From Zygaena filipendulae (Eukaryota > Arthropoda > Insecta > Lepidoptera > Zygaenidae): DNA of 64,000 bases. The stretch spans positions 151,501 to 215,500 of the forward strand of contig OU015670.1 in NCBI GenBank assembly GCA_907165275.2. Direction: 5' to 3'. Shown one piece after another: positions 46,062-55,938 of this stretch. A model generated the notes under the pieces. That model was not told the DNA's origin, made no database searches, and was given only the letters and a program-made list of their open reading frames with translations. The number at the start of each line of letters is the position of its first letter. Position 1 is the first letter of the stretch. The position numbers and the translations under genes are program-made.

Positions 46062-46712
46062 TTGCCTAACCGCATCGAGAACATCCAGAAAAGATTCTTT
46101 AGATATTTAAGTTATCGTATCAAGGATCGCTGCGATTCTTATCACTATAATGACTTATGTCGCAAACACCACTTGCTCCCGTTGGCTAAGAGAAGGGAAA
46201 TAGCCGACTTGACGTTCCTCTTAAAGATAGCTCAAAGCACTATCGACTGCCCTGACCTGCTGTCGCTACTGCCAATTAACGCCCCACCTAATTTCTTAAG
46301 GAATAGTAATATATTGAAGCCTCCCATTTCGTCATCTAATTCTAGGCAAAATACATACATTCTGCGTGCGAGTGGCAACTTTAACAGATTATCTGCTAGA
46401 TTCGATCAGTTGGATCTGTTCGATACCAGCGTAGTGGCGGCGAGGAGGATGCTTGGCGACGATTTCTTCCGCTCTTAAAATTTATTCATTATTTTTATGT
46501 TTCATTTTCATTTTTGGGTATAGTAATAAACTGTATAAACTGTGTGAAGGCGATATAATGCCGTGTGAACGCTATATCGAAGCTACTTGATAGTGTACTT
46601 AATTTGTGTCTACATGTGAAGACCTATCATTAGCATTTTTGTTATGTTTACATTTTATATATACAAATTATATTTGTGCTGCTGGTCTTCCATATAAATA
46701 AATAAATAAATA
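46062..46712 (+). pseudogene. 3' end of a LINE (Jockey/CR1-like) with reverse-transcriptase C-terminus
   Basis: An open frame of about 138 codons (46062-46478, TAA at 46476-46478) lacks an ATG start. It reads IENIQKRFFRYLSYRIKDRC, then LPLAKRREIADLTFLLKIA, the characteristic C-terminal tail of non-LTR retrotransposon ORF2 proteins. A 230 bp 3' UTR follows, ending GTGCTGCTGGTCTTCC plus (TAAA)n. The 5' part, including the polymerase core, is missing, as in a 5'-truncated insertion. The same tail recurs at 49100-49250. Confidence 0.75.
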
Positions 46713-47989
46713 AGCATATGCTTTAATAATATTATTGAATATTAAAAATAAATACCTACTTTGTAAATACCTACTTATATCTACTATCTACTTACATCAG
46801 TATCAAAAAATTTCACCTCTATTTCGACTCAATCATAGAAATGGGGCTCTAGGTACGTTTCAAATAAAGAAACAATTAATATTTCAGAGGTTTTTAGTTT
46901 ATAACGCAGATTAAAACGCAACTAGATGGTCGCAGCCAAATGCTAATATTCAAACAAAGAACGCTCCGACCGAGCGCTGCGATGTCATCAATTTTAGGCC
47001 AAGTTCAGGGTCGTTATTACGACTGTTTGACGGTTCAATGTCATGGATGTAGTATGATCAATATGGCAATAGTAGGTATAGTCTTCAGTAATAGTAAAGT
47101 TATTCAATATATTTTTAAGTGCAGAAAATAGGGAATTCCTAAGGAACTAATAAGCGAGAAAATAATTAGTTCAGATTAAATTATTTAATTCAGACGAAAA
47201 GAAAAAACCAGCGAGATTTCTTTAAACAACAAAAGCCTAGCTAACTGCGTGATGTTTGCAGTAGTTTATCATTACGCAAAACTAAGTAGCCAAAAGAAAA
47301 GCTATTTGTTTGTTACGCTTTCAAGCCTTAACGGCTCAACCGATCCTCGTGAAATTCTGTATACACGTTGTCATGGGTACACAAAAGGACACTGAGTGTT
47401 TTTTTTACCCGGAATCCCTGCGGGTTCTCTAAAACTAACGCGGGTGAAATTATTTTTTTTAATTAATTTTTTTTTTGTAATTTGTACTCGTAGCTGACTC
47501 GCACTTCTATCTTCTTCTATTATGAGGGATAAAGCATGCCAACCCAACTGTAGAGGTTAAAATGTAACTAAAATATCATATCACAGCTATAAATAACACA
47601 TCCTTTCAGTGGGCCGGCTGGCGCGCACGTGTTGACTGACTCACTGACTCACTGACAATCCTCTCCGCATCTGGCCTGAGGGCGCGACGCGCGAACCCTG
47701 TTTACTTCACTTGAGTTCCTTGTATGGGTTATTTGAACACTAGCGGCGCGGGCGGCGTCTCTAGCGGCAATATTGCCTTCCCCCTCTTAATATTATTATA
47801 TTATCTGTGCCTCTTATATCCGCACTGCGAGAAAACATGTATTTTATGTTGTAAAGAGAAGAATCGATCATACATGGAGGTCAGGAACCACTGTCAGGTA
47901 CACACTACACAGCAGTGGCGAAGGTACCATAGAAGCCGATTCCCACCGGCTTCCCTTCAGACGCAACAACTTTCTCTACCGTAATTGAG

Positions 47990-48082
47990 AACGTTGTCAG
48001 GGGTACAGGGAAGGACTTTTTATACCGGAATTCCCGCGGGAACTCCGAACTTATCGCAGGTGAAACCGCGGGGAACAGCTAG
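47990..48082 (+). mobile_element. Helitron 3' fragment
   Basis: Contains CGGAATTCCCGCGGGAACTC, a good hairpin (GGTGAAACCGCGGGG) and CTAG at 48079-48082. Further relics of the family lie at 47300-47460 and 48218-48275. Confidence 0.6.
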
Positions 48083-48591
48083 TAGTTTAACAAGTTGAAA
48101 TTAAAGTAAATAGATTTCCGGCTTCCCCCTCTCAAAATTTCACCCTTCGCCACTGCTACACAGTCATGTTTCATTTACTTTGAATTAATTTCGGAGTTTT
48201 CGTTGGAATTCCGGTTGTGCCCCGCGGTTTCACCCGCGTGAGTTTCGGAATTCCCGCAGGAACTCCCAACTTCTCGCCGTTTAAACCTTCCCTGTACTTC
48301 CGCGAATCCTTCAAGATCAAAATTCGCCGAATCAAAAAATTACTCACTAAGAGGTATCAAAATTTGTTTTTAGTATACACCAATATCGTTTTCGGTTCAA
48401 AAGTGGCCGACGATTTCATGAAGTGGTCGGTCACATCATGAATTGATCAATTGCTACACAACACCGCGTCGCGACTTCTGATCGGTTCAGCCGGTATGTA
48501 TATTAAGTGGGAAGACCCATATCGAGACGGCACTGAGGCGGTTTAGCGTGAGCAAAATTGCCCTCGTAAGTCTTTATATGTATACCAACCA

Positions 48592-48777
48592 GGGCTCTTA
48601 TTCGCTATGACCATAAATCGTGTTCAAAGAAATTTCACTTTTAAAAAAATATACTTACAACGTTTATTTTGTCATAAAGAATATAAATTTCTTTTGCATC
48701 TGGAGCGTTTGGGATTGTGTTTTTGGGACGCGCGTTATGGGCAAGGAATGTTGTTGGTCATAGTGAATAAGGGGCCA
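48592..48777. mobile_element. MITE with GGCCCTTATTCACTATGACC ends
   Basis: 186 bp with inverted ends: GGCTCTTATTCGCTATGACC at the left and GGCCCCTTATTCACTATGAC read from the right. A second copy at 55730-55938 shares the interior string GCGTTTTTGGGACGC-ACGTTATGGGCAAGG but has a damaged right end. Superfamily not assigned: the flanks show no clear duplication. Confidence 0.6.
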
Positions 48778-49099
48778 GCACTCGGCACTGACTCGCCACT
48801 GTACTACTCGTTAGTTGTAATCGACCCATAACCGAATTGACAATCTTATGATCGTCAACTCTGCCAACCGAGGGATGATATGACCAGAGAGAAGGTAATC
48901 ACTCCGTGGATATGACGATACGTTCCTTAGTTTTTTTTTTTCTCTTCTTTTTGGACTCAACACTGAGTGTTATTTGCCACTGTCATTTTTGGTATTAAGA
49001 CGATAGGAAGCAAAGGTTAGGAAGCATTGTTAAAAAAAAAAAGGAATTTTGACAGAACGGGATTATTGGATTGGATTAGGTTAGGGAAAAGGCTAGTCT

Positions 49100-49191
49100 A
49101 ATTGTGAAGACCTATAATTAGCCATTTGTTTTATATAGAATCTATACATAGAAATTTAAGTGTGCTGCTGGTCTTCCTAGTAAATAAATAA

Positions 49192-49242
<51 letters not shown>

Positions 49243-49255
49243 AAAATAAAAGAAA
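49100..49255 (+). mobile_element. LINE 3' tail with (AAAT)n
   Basis: Contains GAAGACCTATAATTAGCC and GTGTGCTGCTGGTCTTCC, then about 65 bp of AAAT repeats. It is the same 3' UTR as at 46590-46712, without coding sequence. Confidence 0.7.
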
Positions 49256-49396
49256 AAGAAATGGTATATTGGAATTAACATAAATAGGTCATAACTTTAG
49301 GTTTAAATGTATTTAAAAATGAAGCCAGGATTATTTAGTTTTCTGTAGCGCTAACGTTCATAGATTGTCAACTCGGCTAAGGAAGCTGGCCCTCAG

Positions 49397-49733
49397 CAGG
49401 GCCGGATCTACCATATGGCTATTTGGGCTCCAGCCCAGGGCCCCGTGGATTCAAGGAGCCCCCAGCTAAGTCAAGTCAAAGTCGAAAATAGACGATCCGT
49501 TTTATCCATAAATGTTGATTTAACTAAGAACCTAGAATGTGAGGAGCAAATTAAAGGAAAGTGCAGAAAGGTTGCTTTATAATTTGTCAATTTATTTACG
49601 GTTGTATAACACTAAGGCATAATATATTATAATATAAATCAAATATTTTACTGTCTAATTTTTTTCTATACTTTGAGTAATTAGGTAGGCCCCTAAGTAG
49701 CGCAGGGCCCCCTAAACTCACGGTCCGGCCCTG
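49397..49733. mobile_element. hAT-type MITE with perfect 8 bp target duplication
   Basis: 337 bp, ends CAGGGCCGGA and TCCGGCCCTG, flanked by identical GCCCTCAG at 49389-49396 and 49734-49741. CAGGG-type ends and an 8 bp duplication fit hAT. The interior has no coding capacity. It interrupts an older repeat whose two halves (CAACTCGGCTAAGGAAGCTG and AATCTCGGACTCCGGC) lie on either side. Confidence 0.8.
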
Positions 49734-50113
49734 GCCCTCAGGAATCTCGGACTCCGGCTGTGTACTGTGTTGTAGAAGTTAGCAATAACAATAATATAAT
49801 TAGTCACTACTCCAGTGCAAATGATGTCATGCAGTGAGCGATAAATATTATTACACATGACAACAAGTCACAGTTTTGTCCTTTGCGGCAAACTTAATCG
49901 AACGGAAACGGCTTATTTACCTCTCAGACCAAATAAAAACTAAAGACGGAACGCGTAGAACAAACAAGTGAAGCCCGGAAAAAGACACCATCGCCGTGCA
50001 CGTACACAGAAACACGCACACACTTACAAGAAAAAGACATACATACATACATTTTATGTATATATACATACATTTTAGTTTGAGCTTCTCCCGCTAATGG
50101 AGGTGACGCGACA

Positions 50114-50438
50114 ATGGGCATGTTGACAAATTTTTATTTTTTAGTCCGTCTTGTAGATTATTAAAAAATATTGGACACTTATTTTTTCTTTTTTTACGTA
50201 ATCAAAAAAAAACGGCGATATATTGAGTTGAAATTTCGTGTGACGTCACTATTCTGACAGTTTGTATGGCGGTTTTGTAGTTAGTGACGTCACGACCTCC
50301 TCATCCTAAACTTTAATGCGCTTTATCTCTGTATATTTTAATTTATTTAAAAAAGCAAAAAGTACGTGTCTATTGTTCTTTTATTTTCTAACTGACGGAC
50401 TAATTAGAATTTTGATTTTCAATAGTAGTCAACATCCC
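50114..50438. mobile_element. Mariner-type MITE nested in the P-like element
   Basis: 325 bp copy, ATGGGCATGTTGAC to GTCAACATCCC, followed by TA at 50439-50440; the left flank reads CA. It is inserted 16 bp before the THAP ATG of the surrounding element and therefore sits in that gene's promoter or leader. Confidence 0.7.
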
Positions 50439-50454
50439 TATTACGTTAGAAAAA

Positions 50455-50532
50455 ATGCCATATTGTGTCGTCAACGGGTGCAACAATCACACGTCAAAAA
50501 ATAAAAAACAGCACGGAATCACTCATCACCAG
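50455..50532 (+). pseudogene. N-terminal THAP zinc-finger fragment of a transposase
   Basis: ATG at 50455 begins MPYCVVNGCNNHTSKNKKQ and reads 26 codons to a TAA at 50533. The C-x4-C spacing with NNHTSKNKK and GITHH matches the start of a THAP domain (first two zinc ligands). A splice donor CA|GTAAGT at 50530-50533 overlaps the stop, so this was probably the first exon of a split transposase gene. No downstream exon with the remaining C-x2-H ligands lies before the element ends at 50640. It is a remnant without function of its own. Confidence 0.6.
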
Positions 50533-50794
50533 TAAGTAAACTTAGCAAATCCATACACTTTCCTAATCACCACATGCATACGCAACCGGCTTCACTTCGT
50601 TGTTCGAGACGTTCCGTTTTTAGTTTTTATTTGGTCTGAGATTCACCTATAGTATGAGACGCCAACAATATGGATCCGCCGCTAAGTTATGCATTTCTAT
50701 TCGAGGCCCCGCGGTATCACTCGCATTACTTTCTGAGATTTGCACTCTGTTTCAAAGTTTCCGTGTAAATTCTACGATAAACCGGTTGACCTTT

Positions 50795-50870
50795 AGAGAA
50801 TGCCTTAGGCATTAAGTCCGCCTTTTGTACGATAAAGTGCAATAAAGTTATTTAAATAAATAAAAAGGAC
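50795..50870 (+). mobile_element. LINE 3' tail
   Basis: Contains GCCTTAGGCATTAAGTCCGC and GTGCAATAAAGTTATTTAAA with an (AATA)n end, a 3' UTR often seen for lepidopteran LINEs. Coding part absent. A different tail (ATGGCAATAAAAATAAATA plus TTA repeats) lies at 54870-54913. Confidence 0.5.
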
Positions 50871-50968
50871 CCTATGTTCTGTCCCTCAGGAACACTATAG
50901 TTTGCAATCGGTTAAATAGTTTTGAGTTTATCCAGTTAAAAAAAATCAAAGCATCTCTTTTTATAGCA

Positions 50969-51496
50969 CTAGCTGTTCCACGCGATTCCACCCGCGTTAA
51001 TTTCGGTGATGCCGCGGGAAATCCGGGGCAAAAAGTACCCCATGTCCCCCTAACAACGTGTGTGCAATGTTTCATGATGATCGTTCCGTATAGCTATGGC
51101 GTGACAACGTAACAATGTTGCAGCCAATTTACACAAAACCTTGACAAAATATGTACCTAAACCTTCCTCATGAATCACTCTATCTATTGCTGAAAACCGC
51201 ATGAAAATCCGTTCAGTAGTTTTTTTGTTTACCGCGAACAGACAGACAGACGCGGCGGAGGACTTTGTTTTATAATACGTAGTGAAGTAGCGATAGAAAA
51301 TTTCCAAATAGAACTACGTAAAATGAAGAGGAAATTATTTATATGTTAAATTTGTAATATAAACTCAAAACTACTGGACCGATTTTAAAAATTCTTACAC
51401 CATTGGAATGCTACATTATCCCTGAAGGATATTGTAACCGAGAATTCCCGCGGGAATTCCGAAATTACCGCGGGTGAAACCGCGGGAAACAGCTAG
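50969..51496. mobile_element. Two Helitron copies, opposite orientation
   Basis: A minus-strand copy starts with CTAG at 50969-50972 and ends near 51260. A + strand copy ends with a perfect CCGCGGGTGAAACCGCGGG hairpin and CTAG at 51493-51496. The second end is part of the tandem duplication that follows. Confidence 0.6.
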
Positions 51497-51723
51497 TCAT
51501 CCATATGTACTATAGGTCGTCTGATAAAGAAAGCATCAAGTCCGACTGATTTGTGCAACAACAAACAAAGTGCTTCAAATAAAAAGAAACCAAAAATATT
51601 ATTGAAACCGCGGGAAACAGCTAGTCATCCATATGTACTATAGGTCGTCTGATAAAGAAAGCATCAAGTGATTTGTGCAACAACAAACAAAGTACTTCAA
51701 ATAAAAAGAAACCAAAAATATTA
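51475..51723 (+). repeat. Tandem duplication of about 125 bp including a Helitron end
   Basis: GAAACCGCGGGAAACAGCTAG to ACCAAAAATATTATT occurs twice in direct tandem (51475-51603, 51604-51723). The second copy lacks a 9 bp string (TCCGACTGA) and has one further base change. The duplication contains both the Helitron 3' end and its flank, so it came after the insertion. Confidence 0.85.
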
Positions 51724-52060
51724 TATATGTAGAGGTATGAAGTGTAATTATATTCTTTTTTGTATTTAAATTTGTTTTTATTTGTTGTTATTTGTTTTTG
51801 CGGGCTCTGTATATAGTGTTAGCCTGACACAACAGTTATTGTGGAGGTTAGGTATAACCTTAAAAAAGCTGGTTAACTAAATAGTGTATATATAATATTA
51901 GAACAAAATTAACTGACATTGTAAGCCTACAACTTATTTGTATGTATGTATGTTACTCAGTAACACATAAAAAGCTCACGGTAACGGGTAAGTAGTTTAA
52001 TTAAATTGTGTTTGTTTTGAGAGTTGATTAATTCATCTAGGTCTCGTATTTTTATTTAAT

Positions 52061-52460
52061 ACTAGCTGTTTTCCCGTGGTTTTACTCGCGTCAGTTAGTT
52101 TCGGAGATCCCGCGGATATTCCCAGAAAAAATTACTACCCTATATTTTTTTCCATACCTACCTACCTACCCTAGACAACGTGTCGGTAGTACGCAAAATT
52201 TAGTATAGTTTCTTCCGCGTTAGTTTCAAAATTCCCGTAGGACATCCGCTATAAAAAGTAGCCCATGTCCCCCGCGGTTTCACCTGCGGTAATTTCGGAG
52301 TTCCCACGGGAATTCCAGGATAAAATATAGATATAAACCACCTTCGTGAATCACTTCCGTTCGAAAGTCGGGAAGAGTTCGAAAAATCCGTTGCGTAGTT
52401 TTAAAGATCTAAGTATGCATAGAGACAGACAGATGGGAAGCGACTGTTTTATACTATGTA
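52061..52460 (-). mobile_element. Helitron fragments
   Basis: At least two partial minus-strand copies in a row: one starts with CTAG at 52063-52066, and a second begins at CCGCGGTTTCACCTGCGG near 52270. Together they run to the GACAGACAGATGG string near 52435. Confidence 0.5.
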
Positions 52461-52599
52461 GTGATTTACCATATTTCTTACTTCTTGTTATGCATCTCGC
52501 AGTTTATTATTCAAGCCGGACCGTTAACGGAAGATCCGTTAAAAAAAGAACGGAATTGCATCGTTAAAATTTCTGCGTTCGGAGGGATCCCTAAAAAAA

Positions 52600-52885
52600 G
52601 TCATTATCTCGCGTCACTCGGATGATGGAAATATGCCATTTATGGCGACTGAATGCTCTCTTCAGTCCGCTAGCGCACGTCGCCGGCGCCGCATCGCCTT
52701 TGCGTCGTTGTTGTTGAAAAAAAAAAAGCGATAGAAGTCAAAAACCCGCGCCGTTTTTTCGAGTGACGTTCCACGGTTCGTTGTGTTTTTGGTGTTGTGA
52801 GTGCTATATTTTCACGGATGCAGTTTTTTTGTTGAAAACCAGACTAGTTGTGTGTTGGACAGATTGTAATTTTTTATTCAAATAG
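52600..52885 (+). promoter_or_regulatory. Candidate promoter and noncoding first exon
   Basis: A CpG-containing patch (GCTAGCGCACGTCGCCGGCGCCGC at 52670-52693, described here in part: CACGTCGCCGGCGCCGC) follows an initiator-like TTCAGTCC at 52660-52667. It is followed by a GTTTTTGGTGTTGTGAGTGC leader typical of insect 5' UTRs and a donor AAATAG|GTAAAA at 52885/52886. No coding frame. Position and strand would suit an alternative karst transcript. Confidence 0.3.
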
Positions 52886-53130
52886 GTAAAAACTCGGTGA
52901 TTGTGAACGCTTGCGCCGCGACGTGTGACTGCCATTCGCATGTTATAGGCGAGGCGTGTTCAGAGATAGCTTTCCCTTCACACACAGACCACAGTCACGT
53001 CTAGATTCTAGACACGACCGCGACGTCTGAATCGTCAACACATTTCCTAACAATGTTTTCGGCCAGTATTTGCTTTAGTGAATATGGATTATGGATTTAG
53101 TTCTGCCGCCTAGTTGTGCTTTGCATATAA

Positions 53131-55105
53131 TACTAGCTGTTCCCTGCGGTTTCACCCGTGATAATTTTGAAGTTCCCGCTGGAATTCCGGGTTACAATTA
53201 AGCGTATGTTACAATAATGTAACATTGATATAAATTGTGAAAAAAAAACTTGAAATCGATCCCGTCGTTTTTGAGTTAAATCGTAACAAGCAAACGAAAA
53301 ATAGAACCTTTCCTCTTTATAACATTAGCATAGACTATAGATACACAAGATACTTAGCATGACGAATTTGAGAAGTAATTAAAACACATTTAATAAAATG
53401 TTGATCACACGACCGCTATACCGAAACCGAAAACATTGACAGACCCTGGACTATGAACCTTTATTGACATCATAATGATTTTTCTCATCACAATCACCCC
53501 GCCCTACCTGGTCCCAAACTAAGCAGAACTTGTACCATACAATTACTGAGACTCATAAATAAATTTACTTTATTATGATCTAAGTATAACAAAATGTTCT
53601 TCCAAAAATGTCGAGCTTTACACCTATTCCGCGGTTTCACCCGCGGTAATTTCGGAGTTCCCGTGGGAATTCCGGGATAAAAAGTACCCTAGATCCTTCT
53701 CTGTACCCCTGACAACGTGCATGCCAAATTTAATCCAAATCCGTTCAGCCAGTTTTGCGTAAAGGATCCATTCGTCCTCGCCTCGGATGTCCTCAGCGGC
53801 GACAAATGAGAAATTTCGTAACAGCAATGTTATAAAACCTGGCTCAAGTAGGTCTGTGTTGTGAAATATTAAAAAAACTTAATTCAATTTTTATTTATTT
53901 ATTTAGAACACAAAACAGATTACAGTCTTAAAACGAACATAAAACAAAAGTGTTAATAAAACAGAAGTCCGACTACAATCTTTTTACTTGTGTTAAAATT
54001 AAAACCGCTTATTACAATAGGTAAATTAATTGATAATTAAAAATTAACTAAAACTCACATAGGTGACCAGACTTTTCAAATAATTAATTACTATGAAGAT
54101 AGAATTGAGTTTACCTAATGAGCAAAGATTTCAAAACGAACAAGGCACAAGCCTATATCAGTCACATCCCGTTTACCGAGTGACGACTATGACTTGGAAG
54201 TTTACGAGGGTTGTGTAAACTTCTGCGCAAGCGCACGCCTAATGCATTCCCAGGATACGCCGACGATTGGTAAAAAAAATAGGGTGACTTATGATTGACG
54301 AAAATGAGTTCTAATTGTGACTTGTTACCCAAGAACGGAGTTTAGTTTGAGCCAAAGCAAAGATTATAATATTTAACTAGTAGTTTCCCGCAGTTTCACC
54401 CGCGTTAATTTCGGAGTTCCCGCGGGAATTCCGGGATAACATTACACATCCTTATCTGTACCACTGACAACGTGTAGTATACAAAATTTAATGTAGTTTC
54501 ACCCTCGTTAATTTCGAAGTTCCCGCGGGAATTCCGGGATAAAAAGTATCCTATGTCCTTCTCTGAATCCCTGACAACGTGTATGCAAAATTTCATGATG
54601 ATCCGTTGAGCCGTTGAGGCGTGAAAGCGTAACAAACAAACAAACAAAATCACTTTCGCATTTGTAATATTAATAAAGATTTAATTCGGGTTCGCACTCG
54701 TAAATTTCGGATTATCGGGATGAAAATTCTTTCTTAGCTGACACCTACTGTACATAATCTACCTACCTGGCACCTGCCAAATTTAACCTTGATAGAACCG
54801 TTTAAAAGTATGATTTATTGCTGATTTATTTGGATTTTTTTGGACTTTTAAAGTATTAAGTTTGTGTAAATGTAAAATTATGGCAATAAAAATAAATATT
54901 ATTATTATTATTACCGCGACTTTTAAAACTATAATATAGTCCACTAGCTGTTCCCCGCGGTTTCACCCGCGTTAATTTAAGAGATCCCATTGGAATAAAA
55001 GTACCCTATGTCCTTCTCTGTACCCCTGACAACGTGAATGCAAAATTTCATGGTTAAGCAATGAAAGTGTAACTAGTAAATTCACATTCGCATTTATATA
55101 ATTAA
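53131..55105 (-). mobile_element. Cluster of minus-strand Helitron copies
   Basis: Copies at about 53134-53340, 53627-53770, 54377-54682 (with a doubled 3' half) and 54944-55105. Each shows the GGTTTCACCCGCG hairpin half and CCCGCGGGAATTCCGGGATA or a close variant. AT-rich unique sequence separates them. This is the densest same-orientation cluster in the intergenic half. Confidence 0.55.
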
Positions 55106-55284
55106 GTAACTAATTGGGATTTAATTGAAATCTATCAAATATGAGATGTTTCGTATCTACACTACAGGAGAGGTCCATAGCAATTACAGTCATTATAACT
55201 AGATCGTCATTAAAATAAATTGCGATGATATCCCATTTTCGAAGATTGACGGGACGTTCAATTGGCTACTTGACAAAAATTTTT

Positions 55285-55565
55285 TTTTGTCCGTCGTGTA
55301 GATTAGTAAAAAATATTGGACACGTATTTTTTCTTTTTTTACGTACTCAAAAAATAACAGAGATACATTGAGTTGAAATTTCGCGTGACGTCACAATTCA
55401 ATGCGGTTTGTATGGCGCTTATAATGAATATTGACGTCACGAGCCCCCCACCCTAAACTTTAATGCGCTTTATCTATGTTCATTTTCAAAATATACAAAA
55501 AATACGTGTCTATTATTTTTTTATTTTCTAACTGACGGACTAATTAGAATTTTGATATTCAAACC
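55285..55565. mobile_element. Mariner-type MITE copy
   Basis: Copy from TTTGTCCGTCGTGTAGATTA to CTAACTGACGGACTAATTAG, with GTGACGTCAC and GACGTCACG strings inside. The outer left end is lost. A short 3' scrap of the same family lies at 42571-42652. Confidence 0.65.
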
Positions 55566-55729
55566 TTGGAGAATACCCAATTATCAGTTTAAACGGCTCA
55601 TTATCAAAGTGAACTTGATGAAGGGAAAAAGGCATTTCAATCGTTACTTGTGGTAGCAGCGAGCGGGCGGGAGAGTTCTAACTTCTAGCGTCTCATTTAT
55701 AACACGTGGATGTTAGACTCCAACCTCAT

Positions 55730-55938
55730 GGCCCTTATTCACTATGACCATAACACGCCACGCTAAGATAAGACGCCACAAATACTGTCTTTTCCTCGTA
55801 ATCAAAGAAGTTTTACTGCAAAAAAATATATTTACAACGTTTCTTATGGCAAAGAATAACAATTTGTGATATCTTGGCATTTAGAACGTTTGGAAATGCG
55901 TTTTTGGGACGCACGTTATGGGCAAGGAATGTTGTTGG
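55730..55938. mobile_element. Second copy of the GGCCCTTATTCACTATGACC MITE
   Basis: Left end intact (GGCCCTTATTCACTATGACC). The right end stops after TTGTTGGGCCC, before the inverted repeat is complete. The interior aligns with 48592-48777. Confidence 0.55.

Larger units (their letters stand above)
49923..50640 (+). mobile_element. P-element-like transposon relic keeping a THAP exon
   Basis: A 718 bp element with TIRs CTCAGACCAAATAAAAACT / reverse, flanked by ATTTACCT (49915-49922) and ATTCACCT (50641-50648), an 8 bp duplication with one difference. It holds a nested mariner-type MITE (50114-50438) and the THAP-finger reading frame at 50455. The P superfamily has 8 bp duplications and a transposase starting with a THAP domain, so the combination identifies it. 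The rest of the transposase is deleted. hAT elements also make 8 bp duplications but lack an N-terminal THAP. Confidence 0.75.

Noticed and set aside
47724..47984. 86-codon frame with a hydrophobic segment
   Set aside because: Overlaps simple AT-rich sequence and runs into a Helitron fragment; no family recognised and no supporting signals.
48607..48831. 74-codon frame as a gene
   Set aside because: Lies within the GGCCCTTATTCACTATGACC MITE, whose second copy at 55730 lacks the frame.
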